Shown: positions 57,509 through 64,000 of the stretch, one piece after another
Layout of the letters: the number at the start of each line of letters is the position of its first letter
Numbering within the stretch: the stretch's first letter is position 1
NCBI GenBank assembly: GCA_918026815.1
Contig: CAKJVC010000147.1
Coordinates: forward strand, 434,001 to 498,000
Origin: Chalara sp. BL73
Taxonomy: Eukaryota > Ascomycota > Leotiomycetes > Helotiales
Direction: 5' to 3'
DNA length: 64,000 nucleotides
Position numbers and translations under genes: made by a program
Notes under the pieces: model-generated
What the model was told of the DNA's origin: nothing
What the model saw: only the letters and a program-made list of their open reading frames with translations
The model's database searches: none

Positions 57509-59518
57509 TCACCCAAGAATAATAAGTTCTTCCTTCCACGGTATCTCTGACCAGAGATCCTCCATCAGAGCCACACTAACGGCGTTATGACGAGTTGCGA
57601 CACCTCCATTCCAAGAAATTTCCAGCCAAAATCTGCCCTTACAAATGCTTGCATAACCTCGTATCAGGTTCTGCTCTTGAGTCGTACAGTCTTGCCCTAC
57701 CTTTTCTCGGACATCGCCAACTCGCAGCTTCCGGACTGGAGCGCGGAAAATGAGATAATGGGGCTGGAGAGCGAGACCCAGAGGGATGTCTACCATAGTA
57801 ACTGGTTTTCTCCAATGTTCAATGGGTTCTAAAGAGTCATGCTTGAGCCGGTAGTACGAATTGTCACAAACGTCATTATAAGGGTAGGGGAGAGAGGCCT
57901 TTTCCTTCCAAGCCATCCATGACCACGACGGAATGTGAAAGCTAACCTTGCGCCGCTGTTGAGGCACGGCAGACCGAGGAGAAAGTAGGCCCCAAGTCAA
58001 ACAATTGGCAAAGGAATTCTGGCCCTCCGGGATCCCCCAGAAGAAAGTCATGTTATCATAGAGTTGGAGAACACCTGAAAATGCATTGTGAATATCGTCA
58101 TCGAAAGTCAGCTCCCGTGAGAGATACTCATTCACCATAAAAGGATAGGAAGCCAGGCCTATCCAAGTAGAACTGATTGCTCCCTGCAGAGCAGGACCCA
58201 TCGGCCGGTCGAAAACCCCTTCAAACGTAAGCCCATCAATATCGAACTCTTCAAAGTATTCTGCGCCGTGGCATCTCCAAACAACTTGCGACTTAAGGAA
58301 AGTGAGTGTTCTATGCGACAGAAGAAATTCTTGGAATGTCCATCCCCGAGTTGACCATACAGTACCAATATGAGGATCGTTGCGTATTGCAAGACTTGGC
58401 GAACATGACTCAAGGAGAGTCCACTTCCCCAGGGAAACACTTGAGGGACTAGGACGTAGGCTGCTGATGCCTGATAGGCCCGCATTCGAGTCTCCACCCG
58501 ATGCTGCGACGATTGTGAGAATCGCGGAACTATAGATTGCCCCCATAGCGGGAATCTGAGCCCGCTTGTCCGAGGCGTCGTCTTGAACTATGCAAAGCGC
58601 ATCAACCCACAGAAACCTCTCACCTAGGGTTCGAACCACAAGTATCGCATCTCGTATTGTCTTGGGAACGACTTCCAAGCTTCTGGCTATGTGATAGCTT
58701 GCAAGGTTCTCCTTCTTGAGAACATGAGATTTTAGGCCCATCCCCCAGACATAGCTCAGGGCAACATAATGTGGTGGTCGCCGATTTGTGTCGAACGTTT
58801 CGAGGCACATATCTTTCACGTTTACCAATCGCATCCTAAATGGTGGTTGCCACTGTACGATGTTGTCGGGTGCCGGGCAGCCGCTCGTATCGTGCTCTTT
58901 TTGACAACATTTGAACCATGATTTTATCAATGTGGCACTACACTTGCTGGAAACTTCCCTCCCCATGCATGTGGGCATGCTAAAAAGCCTGGACCAAGTA
59001 TTCGCGCTTGGCCATGTCCCTCGCCTAGGTGCAAGATAGGCTACGGCTTGCCACTCCTGGTCATTGTGCCAATGGCCTGTATTAGGGTTTGGATGGATGT
59101 CGAACCGACACCTGGGGAGAGACCACGTTGCCCAACATGCAGTCGAACCGACCTTCCAATTCTCGAGCGCTTGGCCCATTGTATCGAAACTGAGATGAAT
59201 ATGTGAGGTTCTGGGAAAATTGCTCCCACGACCCCGGTCCAAGATCTTGAGCACGAAATCACACATCCGGCAGGCGTTGCGTCTTCCAATAACCTCGCCA
59301 ATAGTGCCGTAATCTACCCGCAGGAATATGGAATTCCCCTCGCCTTCGGGAATCCAGGATTCACGAGGATTGAACCTTTCCATGCGTCCATTCGGCCAGC
59401 GCCGATAAGACCCCGGGTTGGAGGGCTGCTTCACTTGCTCACATATTGGCAGAAGATTATTGATATCTACCTTCTTGCATACAGCGCACAACGACGAAGA
59501 GCTTAGGACTGTGAACAT
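57509..59518 (-). CDS. HET-domain (heterokaryon incompatibility) protein
   Basis: A single exon from 59518 to 57509 gives 669 aa. The HET domain occupies about residues 245-400: YVALSYVWG, then VVPKTIRDAILVVRTLGERFLWVDALCIVQDD, MGAIYSSAILTIVAASG, and later RGWTFQEFLLSHRTL, which are the three standard HET blocks. The N-terminus has a cysteine-containing segment (LCAVCKKVDINNLLP, then CRMCDFVLKIL) typical of this widespread subgroup. No ankyrin, WD or NTPase module is attached. HET proteins cause cell death on contact of unlike individuals in some loci; most, like this one, have no tested role. It is complete, unlike the HET gene at 14.5 kb. Confidence 0.9.
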   Translation of the reverse strand: MFTVLSSSSLCAVCKKVDINNLLPICEQVKQPSNPGSYRRWPNGRMERFNPRESWIPEGEGNSIFLRVDYGTIGEVIGRRNACRMCDFVLKILDRGRGSNFPRTSHIHLSFDTMGQALENWKVGSTACWATWSLPRCRFDIHPNPNTGHWHNDQEWQAVAYLAPRRGTWPSANTWSRLFSMPTCMGREVSSKCSATLIKSWFKCCQKEHDTSGCPAPDNIVQWQPPFRMRLVNVKDMCLETFDTNRRPPHYVALSYVWGMGLKSHVLKKENLASYHIARSLEVVPKTIRDAILVVRTLGERFLWVDALCIVQDDASDKRAQIPAMGAIYSSAILTIVAASGGDSNAGLSGISSLRPSPSSVSLGKWTLLESCSPSLAIRNDPHIGTVWSTRGWTFQEFLLSHRTLTFLKSQVVWRCHGAEYFEEFDIDGLTFEGVFDRPMGPALQGAISSTWIGLASYPFMVNEYLSRELTFDDDIHNAFSGVLQLYDNMTFFWGIPEGQNSFANCLTWGLLSPRSAVPQQRRKVSFHIPSWSWMAWKEKASLPYPYNDVCDNSYYRLKHDSLEPIEHWRKPVTMVDIPLGLALQPHYLIFRAPVRKLRVGDVREKVGQDCTTQEQNLIRGYASICKGRFWLEISWNGGVATRHNAVSVALMEDLWSEIPWKEELIILG

Positions 59519-60482
59519 TGGTGTTAATGGTTACAGGAAACCACCCGTGTGAAGTGTGGAGTGATAGAGCAGAGTCTAGCTTTTCAAAGAAGGTGATTGC
59601 TAGGAGAGTTGCCATTTATCAACTGAGATGTGACAGGTATGGCAGGTCTGGGGTCCTGAGCATTGTCAGCTAGGAGATCTTAAGTGGCTCACAGCCTCTG
59701 CCGAAAAAATGGCGTCGTTCAGCTGAAAAAGCAATTGCATATTGTCCTCCTTTTCTTTGCTGTGGCGCATTGGAAGTGTGGCGTGCGTATGGAATATCTT
59801 GGCGGAGTCTGACAAAGAGGAATGTGGAAACTGTGCTCCAACACGAATACATATTGGGAGTACATATAGGAATCAGCTAGTAGTTTTTGGAGAGTAGTCG
59901 TACATTGAAGCGAAGCACAAAGTGCGACACAATCAAGGAGCCAAAACCTGCCTTCATATATAGGTGCTGTCAGCAAATACACATGCTATTAGCGCTGGAG
60001 ATATAAGCTAGCCGTAGAGGGTTAGCGCTGCAGAAAATATGGATCAAAAATGAAATCATAAACTTTGCGCAACTGAAGCCGATTTCGAACTCTACCATAA
60101 TAAGCTGCTTTGGAATGATTTGCCGAAGCTCGACTGTTCACGTGATGGATGATTGAATAGGATTACATGTTTTTACATCTCCCCCTTTTCACCTCGCTTA
60201 CTTAGCATTCTCTTGGCAAGACACCTTTCAAGTGATAGCACTGGATGAATCGTCTATAATCTGGTCGGGGAAATGACTTTTAATCTTCAGCAAGCCCTTG
60301 GTACTACTCAACAATATCCGGGAATTCCAACTGCAGCTAGGCAGCAGTTTAAAGGCTACAGCTTCCAGTTTCGGACTAGCTGAGTGCGAGTTTCACCTAC
60401 GCCGTCGACTATATAAAAGTCTTGGCCATGCATTCTCCTCTAAACTCTACTTACTCTCTTATGCCGCTCAAGTCTCTATAGA
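59519..60482. other. Divergent intergenic region
   Basis: About 1 kb between the HET gene and the acetyltransferase. A frame at 60298-60510 overlaps the start of the next gene and is not supported. Nothing else seen. Confidence 0.5.
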
Positions 60483-61261
60483 ATGCCCACCTTCACTGTC
60501 CTCCCCGTGACCCTCACGGATAGCGCCGATATAACGCGAAACAACATGTCCGCCTGCTGGACTAACCCATCATGGCGCTTGAGCTGGACGAACGTTAACA
60601 AAACCCTTCCCTACCACATATCTCAAGTATCCCTCCGCACGCCTCACAATCTTGTCACCGACCCGGCTCGTCGCCGCCATCAGAAAGCGGTAAACGAGAG
60701 CGGGGAGCTGGTCGGATATTGTAGGTGGGTTTTACCAGAAGGAGATCCTGAGGAAACGGGGAAGTTATGGGAGGAGGCTAAGGTGAAGGAGGCGGAGGAG
60801 CTAGGTGAAGAGGAGAAGGCGAAGTTGAAGCAGGATTATGATTCAGCGGATTTCAAGACAGATAGTAGGCTGGTTGTGTTGGATGAGCCGATGAGTACGA
60901 GGAAGAAGGAGTTGATGGCGAAGAAGAACTATTTTGGTGAGTTTAGCATTTCTTTTGCTCCCAGATTGGGCTGTGAACTCAATATATGAGCCTGGTGCTG
61001 ATCTATGAAGTACTCGATTTTTTGACCGTCCACCCAGACCACCGGAAACAAGGCATTGCAACTAAGTTGGTCGAAAGCGGACTGCGCGAGGCAGAGAAAT
61101 TTGGATTCGATGTATTTGTGCTTGCTATGGAGCCTGCTTTTGGAGTATACCAGAGAACAGGGTTCACACTACTTGATCAGGTTGAGTGTGATGATTCAGA
61201 GTTTGGAGGAGAAGGAAAATATAGATGGTATTTATTAGAGTATATTGTGAACAAGAAATGA
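60483..61261 (+). CDS. GNAT-family N-acetyltransferase
   Basis: Two exons (60483-60936, 61011-61261) give 234 aa; the donor is GTGAGT and the acceptor GAAG|TA, with the codon G|TA split. The acetyl-CoA-binding motif A is in exon 2: VLDFLTVHPDHRKQGIATKLVESGL, with the Q-x-x-A-type loop that binds the pyrophosphate, followed by FGVYQRTGFTLLDQV, the common C-terminal strand-turn. The middle part (residues 85-130) is a charged helix (EEAKVKEAEELGEEEKAKLKQD), frequent in fungal members. The first residues, FTVLPVTLTDSADITR, also fit fungal GNATs. Substrate unknown. The gene appears intact and has no clear functional partner nearby. Confidence 0.87.
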
Positions 61262-62336
61262 CTTTCTTGGACGTCGAGAGACCCTTTGTTAAAATGGCTC
61301 CTGACTGTCGATTCATATAATACTTTAATCGAGGTATATCAAACAACTATATTACCAGGAGCATAGCTTAGGGTGAGATAAAACTATAGAGCGCCATAAG
61401 TGTGATCAAGCGAGACAACCAAATCAGGAAGTATACTCAAAAAGGCAAACACCTCTGTGTACTCGGGATAAATTATAACTTGCTTTTTATTAATACAAAA
61501 TATAACATGCGGGAAAAAATTATGCGGTAAAATTGTATCAAGCAAAACAATACGTAATATCTCATAATCAACCTTTGGTACGTTTAAAAATTAAACGGGA
61601 AACAAGAGCCGGGTAAAAATTGGCCGATGCAAAATTGGAAAAAAACAAATCAACTAAAGTAAAGGGATCTAAATGGCATGCCTGACCTTAGCGAATTTAG
61701 ACTCTGTAAGCCTTCAGCTTGGATACCATGCACAGTACAGGCAATTAGCAATATATACGAGTCAGCTGAAGTGCATCAGCTTGTCCTCTGCTAATTTATG
61801 CACCTTTAATTGTACAAAAGAGTGCATACTCTATGATGCAGGTTTATGTCGAGATTACGAGAGCTTGGTGTTTGGGTATTCGTCAACCGATTAGTAGATA
61901 GCACTAAAACATCGCTACGACGTCGGCGAAGGCAAAATGCAAAAACGCCACTTGAAAAGAGTTGCGCTAAACACAGTTCTTTCGTATCTCAGAGGCATAT
62001 TTGCCAGGCTGCTTCTTGCTGTGCCATGAAGAACTGATGTGCTTCATATTTGAGGTGGAAAATATGACTACAAATTCTTTTATTGATTATCCATAACTTG
62101 AATGAAGGCAGATACCTTGCATCTATATTATGAACTAGGCAGGAGAAAACTCCGCGCTTTTGGCAAAGGGGCTTTTGGAAAGATCAATGCTATTCATCAT
62201 TTATTCCAGAACGTCGAGTATAATTACGATAGATCAAATCCACCACATTTTTCGCCACCTTTCATGAAACCTCGCTTGCAAGCCAGACGAAAACGCCGAT
62301 ACCCAATATCCTTCAAGTGAAATGCGAATATGAAGA
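61262..62336. other. Intergenic region, AT-rich
   Basis: Convergent gap between the acetyltransferase and the phospholipase D gene. Short frames at 61673-62320 show no domain. No gene supported. Confidence 0.5.
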
Positions 62337-64000
62337 TCAAGTGTAGATACTCTCCGTCCAGGCATTAACTTGCAAGCCCTTTTCAGCCATCTCGGCGTCC
62401 TTCAGGAAGTCTAGTGGCATCCAGACAAGATGGCCTTTTATATTATCAAGTTTGGCTCTAATCTCCTTTGGAGGGATCATGCGGTCGTAGATATGGCCTG
62501 GCTTAACTCCCTTGGGTGGAAGGAATTTATCGTAGTCATCGAATGTTTTGACTTCATAATGTTAGTATACATCCAAACCAGATTTTGAACAAGAAGAGGC
62601 GTCTTACCAAAATCATCAGGATCAGCATGGAATAGCTGACGGAACATATCTGTGTTAGTCGAGGCACGTGATGTCCACATTTCCCAGAGTTCATCGCTCA
62701 AAGGATCCTCCACGAATGCATATGTATCGTTTTCCCAGATATCGTTGGGAACATCTGGTGGTTGGGCATTGGCATCGTCCTTTGCGTCGAGATCTTGAGG
62801 AGGCAGGAGACCGAGATGTTCTCTCCAAAGGTATCTTCTAAGAGTTGCCGCATGATGACTCGCTTCATATGGTTGACTGTTCATTGTAGAATTTATAAGC
62901 TTCGCGTCTGTCATGACTATTGAGAGCTCAGAATCGTGAGCCCCAAGTTGTGACCGATCGTTGAGATTCGATGATCCGCAAACTACAGTCTTATCGTCAA
63001 CGATAAGGAGTTTACCATGGATATATAATTCCTCCTGAATCCAGTTGTCAACTTCATCTGACATCGTACCCTCCCACGCTTCTTCCGTAAGGGTTGGGGT
63101 GTTGTGCATGGCAAACTTGGCAACGCTATCCTTACTCTCGGGTTCACGATTTGCTCCCGTTTCTTCTGCAACCTCTGCGAATTTCTTTTTGGCATCTATC
63201 ATATTTTGCCTCTCCTGCTCGCTCTTGTCAGGTCGCGGATCTAAAGCATTTCGTTTGCCCATTTGCGTGTCGGCACCTTCATCCTGGTCTCTCGATCCGT
63301 GAATACCACTTCCCATAATCTCCTCTGCCTCAGCACGTTGAACATCTTGCATCTTGACTCCTGCCATTTCCTCCTGCTTTTTGAGAGCCGGAGTGACGTT
63401 GAGACGATCGTAAGAGCGGAGGTTGAAGAAGAAAATGTATTGCTTAGGATCCACGCCTTCTTTCTTAATTTGCTCGAATATTGAGTGCTCTCCTCTGCAG
63501 ATAGACTTGTATTGATAATCCATGATCGCCCTGGTACCCATTGCAGCATCCTCTCGGAGGTCGCCAGCAAAACCTGGAACAGAAGGAATCACTGCAATAA
63601 CGCGGAACTTCCGATTCTCCCTAGCGGCCCTTACTACAGCATCGACAATTGCTCTGCCAATTGTGTTCTTGATTGGAGCTTGCTGGTCACCTGTGGCCGT
63701 GATGAAGAACTGGTTTTCAATATACACATAATGCTGAGCATTCCTGATGAGTTCGCTGTAAGCATTCTGGATACTGTGCTCGGTAAGAATCCCGCTGGAC
63801 CAGTCCGTGCTACTTCGAACAATCTGTGCATGAACGGTTCCTTGTTCACCCAGAGTTTTGGTGCTTAGGGGCGATAAGGGGTGGTGGATATAGTCTCCAA
63901 CAGGGTGTTTCGGTCTCTGCACCCCGATTAAATCCTCATCATCACCTGTGCGGCCCTCCAAAGTCAGCCAGTCATACCGGCCATCACGCTTATACTTGTC
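62337..64000 (-). CDS. SPO14: Phospholipase D (Spo14/PLD1 type), 3' part; gene continues beyond the window
   Basis: Two exons are visible on the minus strand: one from beyond 64000 to 62608, and a last one 62551-62337 ending in TGA; the donor is GTAAGA and the junction codes DDFVKTFDDYDKFLPP. About 535 C-terminal residues are seen. They contain YIENQFFI, the catalytic HKD motif of the second half (YIHGKLLIVDDKTVVCGSSNLNDRS, near 63020-62945) and the acidic LREHLG-type C-terminus (RRYLWREHLGLLPP). The first HKD motif and the PX/PH domains must lie to the right. Spo14/Pld1 hydrolyses phosphatidylcholine to phosphatidic acid and choline and is needed for sporulation and secretion in yeast. Between YIENQFF and the HKD lies a long charged insertion, as in fungal Pld1. 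The frame is open to the window edge. Confidence 0.9.

Overview
This window comes from the nuclear genome of a filamentous ascomycete (Pezizomycotina). The evidence is short spliceosomal introns (about 45-190 nt, mostly GT-AG, often with CTAAC-type branch points), HET-domain proteins, a Zn2Cys6 regulator, and single-gene strings of conserved fungal housekeeping genes with no operons. Gene content would fit a leotiomycete, but that is inference; no rRNA, tRNA or species marker is present.

Layout. 0.2-13 kb is conserved: mitochondrial ribosomal protein uL11m, a HAL4/SAT4-type kinase, the HSP10 co-chaperonin, a TCAB1/WDR79-like WD protein, and (convergent with it) a large protein whose C-terminus looks like the XPF-like ZIP2/SHOC1 meiotic crossover factors. 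At 14.5-17.3 kb lies a HET-ankyrin gene interrupted by one nonsense codon. It is divergent from DPM1 (17.8-18.6 kb). 18.6-31.7 kb is a gene-poor, eroded compartment: a small secreted HExxH protein, one apparently intact monocarboxylate-type MFS transporter, and relics of an LTR retroelement, a TauD-type dioxygenase and a 2EXR-domain protein. A conserved fungal protein of unknown function follows at 31.8-33.2 kb, with about 5 kb of non-coding sequence upstream.

At 38.1-41.1 kb is the most unusual locus, a predicted nucleic-acid deaminase-like domain joined to a MYND zinc finger, with three frame breaks and an expanded 30-bp minisatellite. Then come a decayed short-chain dehydrogenase, MET8 and VAC1/PEP7 sharing a divergent 226-bp promoter, an intact SDR, and a Zn2Cys6 transcription factor. 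50-57.3 kb is again accessory: an unknown short protein, a broken rhodopsin-like membrane protein, an intact FAD monooxygenase and an orphan polyketide-synthase ketoreductase fragment, together read as the remains of a secondary-metabolite cluster. The window closes with an intact single-exon HET protein, a GNAT acetyltransferase and the 3' end of a phospholipase D (SPO14/PLD1) gene that runs off the right edge.

Overall the window alternates conserved housekeeping blocks with accessory blocks rich in incompatibility genes and pseudogenes. At least three stop codons sit where a single C-to-T change (on one strand or the other) would restore a plausible sense codon, compatible with repeat-induced point mutation but not proof of it. 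All exon boundaries were read by eye from splice motifs and frame continuity.
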